Source of the DNA: Cotesia glomerata
Lineage: Eukaryota > Arthropoda > Insecta > Hymenoptera > Braconidae
Direction: 5' to 3'
DNA length: 64,000 nucleotides
Assembly: GCF_020080835.1 (NCBI RefSeq)
Contig: NC_058165.1
Span: forward strand, 10,857,813 to 10,921,812
The notes beneath the pieces were generated by a model. That model was not told where the DNA came from, made no database searches, and saw only the letters and a list, made by a program, of their open reading frames with translations. Below, in pieces: positions 33,201-44,977 of the stretch. The position numbers were made by a program, and so were the translations under genes. Numbering within the stretch: the stretch's first letter is position 1; each line of letters starts with the position of its first letter.

Positions 33201-36200
33201 AATTACAACCTACTAACGACTATGAATTTGAATAATTCAGGACTTTGTAAGAAGATTAGCGCATGCATTGAACAGTGAATTTTGCGACAGTACACACCAC
33301 AGCCCAGAAATGGTGATTCACAAAGCTGAAGAACTTGTCCAGGAAGTTAATCGACTCCGTACCAAGAGTATTAATTTTGAAAGCCAATTAACTAGTGTAG
33401 AAGTTGAATCTAAGAGCTGCCGAGATTTATTAGAACGATCTAGTATTGAAAGAGATCAATTGCAACGACAAGTTAGCACGCAATCAGCTGAACTGGAACG
33501 ACTTCGTCAGGTCAATTTTTGTCAAGTATTCTATGTAATTAAGGAAATAAGGAAAATTTTGTCTTCGGCGTATTTGTAAGATAAAAAGAGTTCTTGAAAG
33601 TTAAATTTAGTATTATTAGAAAGATGTTACCTGAATTTGGTTCTTATTAAAGTTTCATATGCTTTTTAACAGTCGTTAATTTATTGTGATAAGTTTTCGG
33701 AGTAAAATTTGGTACCATGAGAAAAGTCGTAACCTAATTTTATGTCTTTTCAAGGTTTAATATTGTTTTCGGTGATAATAAATTTATCATCTGAACAATT
33801 AAGAGAATAAAGAGAATTTTTTACGAGCATATGTTTCTTTTAAAAGGAATTTCTATAATTAAATTTGGTATCAGAAAGGTCTTGACGTGAATTTGTAATT
33901 TTTCACGATTTTATGTACTTATTAATAATAGTCGATTTTTTATGTCAAGTTCTTGGAGGAGTTTTGAATCGTCTATTAGTTCCGTCACATTTTCCTTTAA
34001 TTTTTTTATTAAATTTAAGGTATTAAAACTATCTAAGATAAATGAATTATAAAATTATTATCTATTAATAATTATTTATAAAAATAAAAAATAAACGTTT
34101 CTATATTTAGTAAAATAGTATTAAATGAACAACGATGCTTTACAGGATAAAGAGTGCCTTGAAATGCAGTACAGGGTCACCGAGAGGGAATTGAATGAAC
34201 TCAGGGACAAATTAGTGAATGCTAATAGAAATCTCACGAGTATTACAGGAAATGTTTCTAGTCAAGAAACGCTCATTTGTCAATTACGAGGTAAAAATTA
34301 TCATACTTCAAATTATGATTTAATCATTGATTTGTTCATTTTTTTTTTTTAATTCATTTTCTAGATGATCTAAAAAACCGAGAAGAAAAACTGTCTCGAG
34401 TACAAAACGAACTGCGTCATCTTCTTGAATCTTTGGCAATACTCGTTAGCACTCCGAATAGATTTGTTGAGTCTCATGAGAATTCAATAAAAGATCGGAT
34501 ACGTGAGATCATTGCCGAAAACAAAGATCATATCCTTGTAAGTTTTGAACAAAAAGTTGGTGAAAAAATTTCCATTTTTACGAAATACAACGTGATGATT
34601 TTTTGAAACAGAAAATCCATAGCCTGAAAGAAAAATTAAACGGAATGTCGGAATCATCAAACCGGCAAAGTGAGTTGTTAGAGTCGAGTATGATGAAAAT
34701 AAGGAGCCTTGAAGATGATCGTGCAAGTTTAGAATCTAAAGTTCATAAATTAGAATCTGAATTAACAAGTTGTGAATTGACTAAGGAGTCACTCAGGCGT
34801 GATAAACATAGCGTAAGTATTTGAACTATAGAATTATGTAATGAGTAGTATAGTATGACATGCTTAGATCTATTTAGAGACGCAAAAAATCATTTAGCTT
34901 GTGGATTTAGGTTTATAATTAACACTGGAACTTTGATAAAGCTTTGAATTTTGAATGATTTAATTAGTTTTTATAATTAATTAATCTGAAAGATTTTTAG
35001 AAAATTTAGAAGTGCGTGATACAAAAGTCATTTGACCCTTTTCTAAAAAGTTGATTGCGGATGTTTCGTCGTTTTACGTCACTTCTGTAACCTTTTTATT
35101 CGAGTGTTGATTAGTCGACTGAATAATGGCAGGATTTTTGAATGAATGAAGGCGAGCGAAGCGAGCATGATATCTCTAGTTTTCATTAAAAAATATATTC
35201 TATTGCTGAGTTAAAGTGGATTGGAAAAAGTTTGAATTTTACTTAACTATATGATTATTTCTTTCTGGCGGAATAATTCGACAATAAATTCCGAAATTAT
35301 ACGAAAAAAAAAAAGTTATTCTGATTTTTTTTTTTCCAGCAATATCTATTGAACTAATTGACTAATTTTGATCCGGTTTCCGACATTTAATGTAGTTTTT
35401 TAAGCACAAGAAGATTACTTATAACCTGCAGAACGAACTGAAAGAAATATCTTGATGTTATCTTGGGAGAACTCGATTTTCGAAAACCGGGGTGAAACCA
35501 ATAACTTCTTGAATTTTTGAAAATCAAATTGATTGACAAATTGAAATTTCGTTTTATTCTATAAAACTAAAAATAACAAACATCTGATAGTTTTACGATT
35601 TAAAGAATTAAATAAATATCTGTCCACGAAATTAAAAACAAAAAAACTTCACATGCGTAGAGATATTAACAAACTTCAAATGTCAATTTCTTAGAATATT
35701 TTTTCAGTATTATTTTACGAAGATTCCCACTGAGTTAAGTCCTTTCTTTGCCTTTATTCTCTTTATTCCAAATTTATCGATAAATGACAAATTTAGCTAT
35801 GAAATATAGCTATTTAGTATTAAATTTCAGTATTGATTAATTTGTTTGTTGAAGAAAACTAAAAAAAGATCTGATGTCGCTAATTTCAATATCATCTTTT
35901 TGTTTTTTTAATCGTTTCAACTTGTTCTTTTTTTTAGAAAATTTACCTAGAAATATCTGTATTATTATCATTATATTAATTTATAGATTACAATATTTTT
36001 GGAACGTCTGGGCAAAGCTATGCAAATGGAAGATATTTCTCAAGAAATCGGTTTGGATCTTCAAACAGAAGCTCTGTTAGTACGAGCTGAACAGTTAGCA
36101 CGCCTTGAGACAGATAAGCTCGTCGACAAGGTAAAAGTAAACAAATACACAACAATTATTGATAATTAATAAGGAACAATAGCTTTATAAGTATATAATT

Positions 36201-39200
36201 AAAATTAAAAGAAAAAATTGTTAATTGTTAGTTGTCCTTGAGTGTTTTGCTTCTAATCTCGGTGTTTATTGTCTTGTCCCGTGTATGTACTTTAACAGCT
36301 AGTCTACAACTACACAACATTTCCCAGGATACGGCGAGAGCGGTCCTTCGAGCTTCCTTGTCTAAAAGAAGTAAGCCGAATACAGTAGGCAGGAAAATTA
36401 ATTACGAACGTCCAAAATCAGCCTGTATTTTTAATAATAGATAATCTATCATATCTAACTGTAGAATATTTCTTTATAGCACTGCTCATCACCTATTCAC
36501 TCATTATTATTATTATATTATCAATTTATACTGCTGTATTAATAGTTAAAATTACAAACTAATGTTATAGATTATAATCATAACATTACGAAAAAATTTT
36601 TATATCAAAAATTTTACTGTAACTAATGATGACTTTTTATCTCTACTAGACATCTGTTGTTTATCAACTTCAAAGACGAGTAAGAACTCTACGGGAACAA
36701 TTGCAGCGACGGGATTTACATTTGGATCTATTGCGTAGAAAGCTTTCACTGCAGGAAGATGGCGTGAGAATTAAGTCGATGTTACAAGCGGAGAGAGACG
36801 ACGCTAATTTACGGTATTTTGTTTCTTCAAGTTTATTTTTATTTTAAATTTTAAAGTGGTGATTAGATAAATGAAGGGATTAAGAAGATAAAATATTTGA
36901 TTTTTTTAATTTCAGAGCTAAAAAAGCAATGAAGCAAATAGATCGACTGCAGATACAATTGGCGGAAGAAAAATCCCGGAATCGTGAATTGAGCGCTCAA
37001 TTAACAGAAGCTGCTGATTACAAGGTATCGTCTCGATCAATTTAAATTACGGACATATTGATTTAGATAAATATTTTTCAATACAACAAATTATTGTTTT
37101 TAACATAACTTGTTTTTCATACGGATGAAGAGAGCTTATATAACATTGATTGACTGTATTGAGAATATTCTAAAAAAAAATGATTTTTTTTTTTATAATT
37201 GAATTTGATAGATTGCGGCGTTAGAGCGCAGTCGAAAAATAGAAGAGTTGCAAAAGCGTCTAGTGGAGAGTGAAATGCTTAGAACTCGTTACACCAGAAA
37301 ATTAACGATGCTGAAAGATCAAATGCGGACAACGGCTGAGAGTGCTGATCAAGAAAGATCGATTAATGATCATTCATTACAATTACTTAGAGACGAACTG
37401 GCTCAGGTTAAACAAAATTTAGCGGAGGTCACCAGAAGAGAATCACAATTGCAGACTTTCCGAGTCTCTGTTGTTAAAACACTCTCGGAACCTATTTTTA
37501 CGCCTGATTATGAAATTATTTCGCGTTTACAAAAAATGGTATCAGCTCATCGAGACTTTACAATGTTATCGCGTAGATATGACGAGCCTTTGGAAACCAA
37601 TCCATCGCGTTGCACTAGGTAATGATAAATTAACAAACATTATTATTATTATTATTATTGTTATTTAATTTGAGACGTAATATTGCATGCAAAGGGATGC
37701 TCCATTAAAGCCAAAAAATCAAGACTCCGTCGTTTTGTCACATTAAATCATACACGGAGAAAAAAAAACAACACTGATTACTATTTTGTGCAGTACTCAC
37801 CCTGGCGGTTTCGGCGACACGGTGAAAGCACGGTCGAATGACGGTTGTTTCACCGTAAAAAGTTCGTTCTGACCGAGCGATCTGTTAGTCAGCATCGGAT
37901 ACCGTTGTGAACGATGTCTACTATAAATTTATTGAATATTTACGGTACATACGCAAGTGAATCTACGACGTTATGACCGACACTGTACGCTCAATATACT
38001 GTCGAAATACGGTGATTTTACGCTACTGTCACGGACAATGAAATAAAAAAAAATACTTCGGACAGTCTAGACCGAAAGTCGAATCCGATACATCTGGTCG
38101 CGCGCCCAAGACTCTATCAGCTAGGCTATCAACCGTGAAAGTTGGATTTTCAAGCAACACACAGAGGGCGCAAAGAATACGATATCTGACACTCTATAGT
38201 TTAGTTAATTTACCTCGTACTAGTATCGAAAAGTAACTTCTCTCTCTCTCTCTCTATCTGTCTCTACATTTCTGCACGGCTGCTAAAATACGCTATAGTC
38301 GAATCTTGTAAACAACTTCAACATATACGTAGATTTAATCCGTCGCTATTTAATCTCGTGTGACAGGCTTTGTGTTTAAATTATAAAGTTATTAATAAAA
38401 ATGAGTGAACTATTAACAAAAACATCAACTCCACCTAATTTAACTACTATGGCAATTACTTTAAATAAAATAAACAATGATAAGACATTTTTCACGGTTT
38501 TTTCAAATCCAACTTTCACAATTGATATGACAAAAAATTATGTTCAATACTTTATGCTCAAAGATAGGGATTCTGACAAACTTGAAGTGAAGGCACGCGT
38601 TTAAGACTATGATACATTTTTATCAAGACCGAGTTATTTATCCGGACGAGCGTAGCGAGTCCGGATATAGTACGAGGTCTTGATGAGAATGCACCATAGC
38701 CTCAAACTCGTGACGTCACTTCAAGCCGTCAAAATCCCTGCCTTTGCGCATACGTATCGAAAATAACTATTTTCCATGACTTCAAAATAATAATCGTAAT
38801 AAATGAATCAAATTTTTGATAATTACGAAATTCTTGATTTCGAAATTACGGTGAAATTATTAACTGTATAAAAAAAGATCTGAAAAAGAAATTGTTAAAA
38901 AAAATATCATAATAATTTTAATATAATAATAAAAACAATATTGATTATTATATTTTTCATAATCAAAAAGTATTATGGTTTCTCATTTAAGACTATGAAA
39001 AAAATTCAATACTTGTAAGCCATAAACTCTTATGAAAAGTATTGAAATGATGGATCTCTGTTGATTGTCTGTAGTCTGATTAATTTTTTATGATTTTACT
39101 TTGAAATAAACAAAATTACAATAATTTAATATTTTTTTCAAATTTTTCATCCCGATTATTTACTGAAAATTTCTCATTTACCTATCTTTTTATACACTTT

Positions 39201-40717
39201 GAGCATTTTTAATGAAATAAAAAAAAATAAAATATAGTTAGCACTTTTCCATCGTTGAATAGTAAAAAATTCCTGACTTACCGACATTATACGCTCGTTT
39301 CACGGTCATTTCACTTACAGACTACTGTGCATCTACCACAGTTACGGTTTTTTGACAATTTATATGTTTTCGAATGACTTTCAAATGACAGACGATCGAT
39401 CGATGATCTACGATTTTTACTTAGGTAAAAAATCGGAGAAGTCAAGTAAAAATTTGGTTTTTCGAAGAGTGAAGTATGATAACTATACAGAATAAAAATC
39501 ATAAAGTAACAGTGAAAAACTTTCACAATGATACTCGTCGTTTACTGTCAAATGACGGCCGTTCGATAGTCAAGTGACTGTCATTCGACGATCATTTGTC
39601 GACACTGTGAATTCACGGTACATTCACCGTCGTTTCACGATCATTTTACCGTGACCACGAATCCGCCAGGACAGTACTGCTTTGGAAGAAAATGAGGTTA
39701 GAATGTTTGGGACAGCAGAGAGCGCTACATAAAAACTACTGACTATTGTCTGCACATTACTGAGTCGTGTTCTGGCACTAACCAGTCGTGTTTCGTACAG
39801 CACTCACGACTGACTATGAACATTTTTCTAATATTTGTACGAAACAGTAGTCATTGCTGTTTTATTTTCTCCGTGTACTTAACAGTTATAATATACTTAT
39901 AAATAATACAAAAGAAAGCTATTAAAAAAAGAAAAATAATACCTCGACTCATTAAAATGTTTTTTAAATCGATTAACTGATATTTTTACAAAAAAATAGT
40001 GGTTTTAATGGCTTATGGTATGGATTTTTAAAGTTTTTTTCGAGGATTACCAAACATTTTGAATATTTTATTGATGATTCCAAAATCGAGTTGTTTTTTT
40101 AAACATAATTAGTATAACTATCGAATTTTTCAACACAAATTTTTTAATGAATTGTCAAGATTAATTATTATTCCATCGAAAGAATTTTAGTTCAATTTTT
40201 TTAAAAACTTATTCATCTTTCAAAAATTTATTCTTTAAAAATGACGAACAAAATTTTTGAAAATTGTATGTATTGGCACAGCCTAAATATTTGTACATTA
40301 ATACAGAATTTTACTTTGATTATACTCCATTAAAAATCTTAAAGGTGAAATGTAAGAAAAAAAAAACAATCGAAAGTTGACGATATTAATCTTTATTCTT
40401 GACAATACTCTTTAATCTATTGAGTAGTATTTTGGTTAAAGATATAAGGATTCAAAATTTGTAACCTGAATTTAAGTCTGAGTATTCTCTTATCTGTACG
40501 TTATGAAAAAATTTAATCTCAATTGAAAGAGTATTAGTCTATTGATTACTAATTTTTTTATTATAATAGTATCCATCCAGTCCATTCAGTTCATCCACCT
40601 CGGTCTCCCGGATCCCGCTGTACACGTTACGACGACAGTGGTTTTGCGGACCCACCTGATCTTCACGAAATTGACGATGAGTACAAGCGACCTGTGAGAA
40701 GTAGTTTGCTGCCTTGA
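27232..40717 (+). CDS. Long coiled-coil protein, CCDC170-like, 13 exons
   Basis: Exons: 27232-27321, 29991-30083, 30221-30352, 30435-30623, 33241-33510, 34146-34290, 34365-34537, 34612-34812, 35987-36130, 36650-36813, 36916-37024, 37212-37618, 40570-40717. All junctions are GT-AG and phases match, giving 754 aa with no stop. The protein is almost all heptad-like helix (many L/E/K/R/Q, e.g. ELAALEYKRDRL, QLEADQLREQAA), with a short acidic N-terminus and a Pro/Ser-rich tail. Exon 9 (FLERLGKAMQMEDI...LLVRAEQLARLE) resembles the most conserved block of CCDC170, a Golgi/cilium-associated microtubule-stabilising protein of about 715 aa in humans. Length and layout fit. Identity is from memory of that block; another centrosomal coiled-coil protein is possible. 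Introns 1, 4 and 12 are swollen by transposable elements. Confidence 0.7.
28472..29570. mobile_element. 1.1-kb TIR element in intron 1
   Basis: Ends TACCCAAGTCAAAATTCGAG and, reversed, TACCCGAGTCGAAATTCGAG match over about 40 bp. Subterminal TTTTGACCGTAA and its complement recur at least seven times at both ends, like transposase binding sites. The middle has a tRNA-like segment (TTCGGTTCTCGGTTAGGGCA near 28930) also seen, diverged and reversed, at about 45560 and 53590. No ORF. Confidence 0.65.
30728..30945 (+). mobile_element. tRNA-derived SINE with 13-bp target duplication (intron 4)
   Basis: A tRNA-like head (GCGCGCAGTAGCCCTATCGG..., B box GGTTCGAGTCC at about 30780) is followed by an unrelated body and a poly(A) tail. 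AATTCTATTAATA flanks it exactly on both sides (30715-30727 and 30946-30958), the mark of LINE-mediated insertion. Confidence 0.8.
31015..31539. mobile_element. Long-hairpin MITE (intron 4)
   Basis: Arms of about 225 bp, 31015-31241 and 31310-31539, are near-perfect inverted copies (outer end ATCCGAACAAAAACAGTTTC) around a roughly 70-bp centre. No coding sequence; target duplication unclear. Confidence 0.8.
31990..32085. repeat. Short imperfect hairpin
   Basis: CACAGTCGGTAGTCTGGCGC and, reversed, CACAGATTCGGTAGAATCTG/GGCGC arms around ACAACGGATTTGAACGG. About 80 bp; may be the core of a small foldback element. Confidence 0.5.
32277..32677. mobile_element. Hairpin MITE flanked by TTAA (intron 4)
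   Basis: 401 bp, arms of about 190 bp almost identical, tiny centre. Ends GGTAGTTGTTGCGTGATAGG and its reverse; TTAA directly outside on both sides (32273-32276, 32678-32681). TTAA duplication is typical of piggyBac and Kolobok superfamilies; the terminal GGTA is not the usual piggyBac CCC. Confidence 0.8.
35020..35540. repeat. Repeat fragments in intron 8
   Basis: GGCGAGCGAAGCGAGC near 35148 resembles the GGACGAGCGTAGCGAGTCC hairpin near 38644. At 35450-35520 the phrase AACTCGATTTTCGAAAACC...GGGTGAAACCAATAACTT matches the end of the microsatellite-bearing repeat (51160, 62930). Confidence 0.5.
37753..39875. mobile_element. 2.1-kb element with CACGGAGAAAA ends in intron 12
   Basis: Terminal inverted repeats CACGGAGAAAA(T/A)AAAACA... 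with TA on both sides (37751-37752, 39876-39877). A second inverted block (CCTGGCGGxTTCG...CACGGT) lies about 40-200 bp inside each end. A 67-codon ATG frame (38401-38604) matches nothing I know. A small hairpin TATCCGGACGAGCGTAGCG... sits near 38636. Probably non-autonomous. Confidence 0.65.
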
Positions 40718-40944
40718 CCGCGGGCTAAATTTCACTGTTAATTACAAGAATCTTATATGTGGATGCACTAATCGAAAGTTTAAGGTCAACAGATGATCAT
40801 TTCACTCGTTTGAAAATAAAATAAAAGAAACATCAATATAAATATATTTTTTTCAAAGTTAAAGTAATTTAAATAAATCATTTTGAAAAACGTGTAATTG
40901 AATACTTGAACTATAAAGTCATGAGTCAAGAAAAAAGTATATAT

Positions 40945-43900
40945 GGGTCATTCCACCAAATAAGAACATTTTTACGGGGCGACCCTCGCGGATTATGTTA
41001 AAAATTCATGGAGGTGTTCTCTATCATAAGACAAAAATTCCCTGAGAGTTTTAGCTCTTAATACGCAGCGGTCTTGAAGTTATGATTTTTTGAAATTTTG
41101 GAAAAAACTTTTTTTCAACTTTTTCGTCAATTTTTCTGATATGAAAAACATTTTTAAACAAAATCGACAAACATTGTATTTTGTAGGAAAAATTCTCAGC
41201 TTTTGAATGAAAATATTTATTTTTTCATAAACTCATCAGAAGACCCTTAAAAATCAAATTTAAGTGGAGAAATTGATTTTTTTCGGTGTGCAGCCCAAAA
41301 TTCTTTAAATTTGAATTATTTTTCTGAAAGCTGAGAGTTTTTTACACAAAATATAGCGTTTTGCCGATGTGCATATTTTTTGTTTCGTCACAATTAAATT
41401 AAACGCAAATTCATTATAATTAAAATACTTTTATTTTTGAACTTTTTTGAGATGTGGACACAGTTTTAATGAAAGCATAACCAATTTCATCTTTAAAGGC
41501 ACAAAAGTGTGTGATGACTGTGTACCTTTCACCGTTTTCGATTGAGAATATCGTACGTCTAACACATTTTTTTTTTATTAAATAATCGTCATTAGCTATA
41601 AAAGTAAAGTCAACGCTTGTAAAATTTTTCGTTCCCCAGGAAAACAAATCTTGTGGTTTCAGTATATGCTCTTTATTGTTCATTTGTAATGAAGCTCTAG
41701 CAGCATATCGTTTTAATGAACCCGCAAGACCATCGCATAGTCCTTTGCCATGGGCAGTTGCAAAAAAATGCCACTCAGCGTTGATTTCGAAGTCAGCATA
41801 ATGATAACATAAGTTTGTAAATGCTTTCTTGTTTTTGAATTTTTGTGGAGCTCCATCAGAGAAGTAAACAATCGTATTGATGAAAGCAAACTTCTTTTTA
41901 AGAAAGGCAATCAATTGCTCTTGAAATTAATAAATTAAAACTGTGTCGTGCTTAAGACAATCTGAAATACCAACAAAGCTCAAATGCTTAATAGTATCAT
42001 TTTCGTTATAATAAATCACCATTGGAAATATAGTAGCTTGATCATTATTCCAATGAAAGCCTTGAGCTGCTTCCTGCACAACGAATGCATAATTTTCCGC
42101 AAAGTCAAATACTACGGTGAATTCCCCGCTCTTTAAATTTAGTTTTGTATCAGAAAAAAATCGACGTTGTGTTTTCGCAATAAAATCATGTTTCAATAAC
42201 TTATCAAGTTGCGTCACTAAAGTCTTGATGAAGTCTTTGGAATCTGAAGTAACATTCACAATAGTACAACGGTCTGTTGATGTCCTCATTTTATATTGGA
42301 TTTCATTAACATCAGATTCATTAAACGACACACGAAAACAATCAGCGATTTCCTCATTATTTGGACTATTGCACATTCTGGAAAAGCACGATTCTTTTGG
42401 ATTGTTACAAACTAATTTATTTAATAAATTTTTGTAAATTGGCTGAGATTCTACAACCCAATCGGTGTTTTTCGCAAATTTTGGAAAATTACATCCTAAA
42501 TGGAATAAATGTAATAAGATTAATAACTAGTTTTAGTACAATTATAGAGAATGTCAAATACACGAGTACCTTCTAACATCAATTTTACATTTTGATGAAT
42601 AGTACAAACATACGACATGTGTACCACTACTTCCAGCAAGAATACAATAAGTAGGCCTCAAACTAGCGAATTTAGAAAATCCAATTGCCACTGAATTATA
42701 TTGCGCTTTGAAGCTTTGGTACAATTCTTTTAAATTACAAAGAATCAACTTTTTTTGTACCCTAGTTCGATTTCCATCACAATCCTTCACAGATTTAAAA
42801 TCTTTCATGCCCGCTAATTGTTTTGAGTTTTCTTCGCTTTCATAAAAATCATTGACAAGTTTTTTTACATCTAACTTAAGCGGCTGATTGCCTGGAACTT
42901 TTGTGGGATTCAATGTATTATCAGTCATTTCACCAGAGTCTAAATCATCATTCTCAGATTCACTGATTTCATTTTTAAGATTCAGTACCATTTTTCGAGA
43001 ACAGTTAAATTCAGATGCTATACGACTGACTTCCCAACTGTCGGGTAAAATTAAAAGCAGCTTCTTTCTTATTGATCTGTAAAGCAAACGATCGATCGTA
43101 TTTATATGAAAAAATGAAGATATTTTAAAATGATCGATTGTTAAAAAAATTTACTTGTCACTTTCAGCGTTATATAATTTCTTCACTTTAGCTATCATGG
43201 AACAATGATCTTGATTAATCTTTCTGTAGATAGATTCAGGTACTATTCCAAATTGTGATTGGAACTTATTCTCTAGGGTAGCATAGCTCTCATCAAGTTT
43301 TTATACTCCATAATTTTTTTCAGAATATAACCTTAAATTAAACGCATAGAAAAATAATTAAGTAAGTTTTCACTCAGTAAATGAAAAACTTAATCAATAG
43401 AAAATTTTTACCTGTCTTTTTCAATAAGAGGAATTTTCAAAAATCGCTCTAAAGAATGATCATTGTAATCACATAGATTGTCGCTAAAATTACTGACAGT
43501 TCGAGATAAACTGCTTCCTTGAGTACAAATTTCAGCTGATATACTCAGACTTTCAACACTAATTTGACTTGAAATAATTTCCTCTTCCTCTGATGCCGGC
43601 GGAATATATTATTTGACACGGAATCGACAACGCATACACATAACATTGAAGTGTCATCTAAGTCAGAAAATTTCCAACGATCTTCGTCGGGAAATTTTCT
43701 TAAATCTTTAACTCCTTTTTTATCTAAAAGTTTCGTTTAATTAGATGTCAAAAGTCAATATTAAACACAAGGCCATTAATTTAATTGGTTCTACGTAGAG
43801 GTTATACATAAGAGGTCAAGTGCACTGTATTAGTTACTTACGTGACTCATTGAATGGATTACAACAATTTACTGACCGTATACGTTTACTCATGGCGATG

Positions 43901-44628
43901 AAATATCAAAGTAACGCAATAATTATTACTTAAAAACTTGAGCAATTATATTTTTGTTAAGAAAAAACGATCCGAAAAGAAATCGCTCAAGAAAGAATCA
44001 CAAAATGAAAGTAAATAGAGGGAGTTGTGAGCACCATCTGCATGATAAGTGACGAAGTATAGACTCATCTTTTAAGCAGGTGGTTCAAAATTTCTGAGTA
44101 ATATAATTCTAGTATTAAAGAGAAAATTATATTACTATTCTGAATTATATTACTGCATAGTGAATCTAACATTTAATTTAATTGTGACGAAACAAAAAAT
44201 ATGCACATCGGCAAAACGCTATATTTTGTGTAAAAAACTCTCAGCTTTCAGAAAAATAATTCAAATTTGAAGAATTTTGGGCTGCACACCGAAAAAAATC
44301 AATTTCTCCACTTTAATTTGATTTTTAAGGGTCTTCTGATGAGTTTATGAAAAAATAAATATTTTCATTCAAAAGCTGAAAATTTTTCCTACAAAATGAA
44401 ATGTTTGTCAATTTTGTTTAAAAATGTTTTTCATATCAAATATTGACGAAAAAGTTGAAAAAAAATTTTTTCCAAAATTTCAAAAAATCATAACTTCAAG
44501 ACCGCTGCGTATTAAGAGCTAAAACTCTCAGGGAATTTTCGTCTTATGATAGAGAATACCTCCATAAATTTTAAACATAATCCGCGAGGGTCGCCCCGTA
44601 AAAATGTTCTTATTTGGTGGAATGACCC
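40945..44628. mobile_element. 3.7-kb DNA transposon with about 460-bp TIRs
   Basis: Left end GGGTCATTCCACCAAATAAG; the right end (to 44628) is the same reversed, and homology continues inward for about 460 bp on each side (to about 41400 and from about 44165). A spliced transposase gene fills the middle on the minus strand. Superfamily and target duplication not certain. Confidence 0.85.
41420..43893 (-). pseudogene. Spliced DDE-type transposase, disrupted
   Basis: A likely first exon starts at ATG 43893 (MSKRIRSVNCCNPFNES, donor GTAAGT). Later exons read LRKFPDEDRWKFSDLDD (about 43640-43715), a helical DNA-binding-like segment (43087-42590, EVSRIASEFNCSRKMVLNL) and, after an intron with donor GTACTC and acceptor ATTTAG near 42500, a core with VFDFAENYAFVVQEAAQG, GISDCLKHD, IVYFSDGAP and EWHFFATAHGKG. 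The Asp/Asp/Glu-like residues in DFAENY, FSDG and AEWHFF are my reading of a DDE catalytic set. Damage: a frame change near 42600 and one in-frame TAA (41927-41929) between SDC and SDG. Similar multi-copy proteins are known in aphids and wasps, without a family name I can give. Confidence 0.7.
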
Positions 44629-44977
44629 ACACATATATATATATAATAATGTATTGATATTCAGTATTTACTATTTATTTAGTAAATACTATTTAGAAAA
44701 TCACTTAAAAAAAAGAAAGTTTTAATTCTCAAGTCAAAAGTTATTGATCTAAGTGCAATATAACTCTAAGTCATTATTAATTTCTTCATTTATCATTAGA
44801 ATTTATTAAGAAGAAAAATTTATCATCAACATGGTATTGTAAGTGTTCAATAGAAAATAATTGATGTTAATAATTTATATCATTGAAAGTAAAATCATAT
44901 AATTACTAAAAGAAATAATAATAGTAATAATAATTATTATTAATGTTACAAAAAGTAATCATTAATCACGAATGACA

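Noticed and set aside
36298..36444. Alternative terminal exon of the CCDC170-like gene (frame with RPKSACIFNNR)
   Set aside because: It looks protein-like and follows an AACAG acceptor, but the preceding exon ends in phase 0 and the frame would need a different phase; spliced in phase 0 it hits an early stop.
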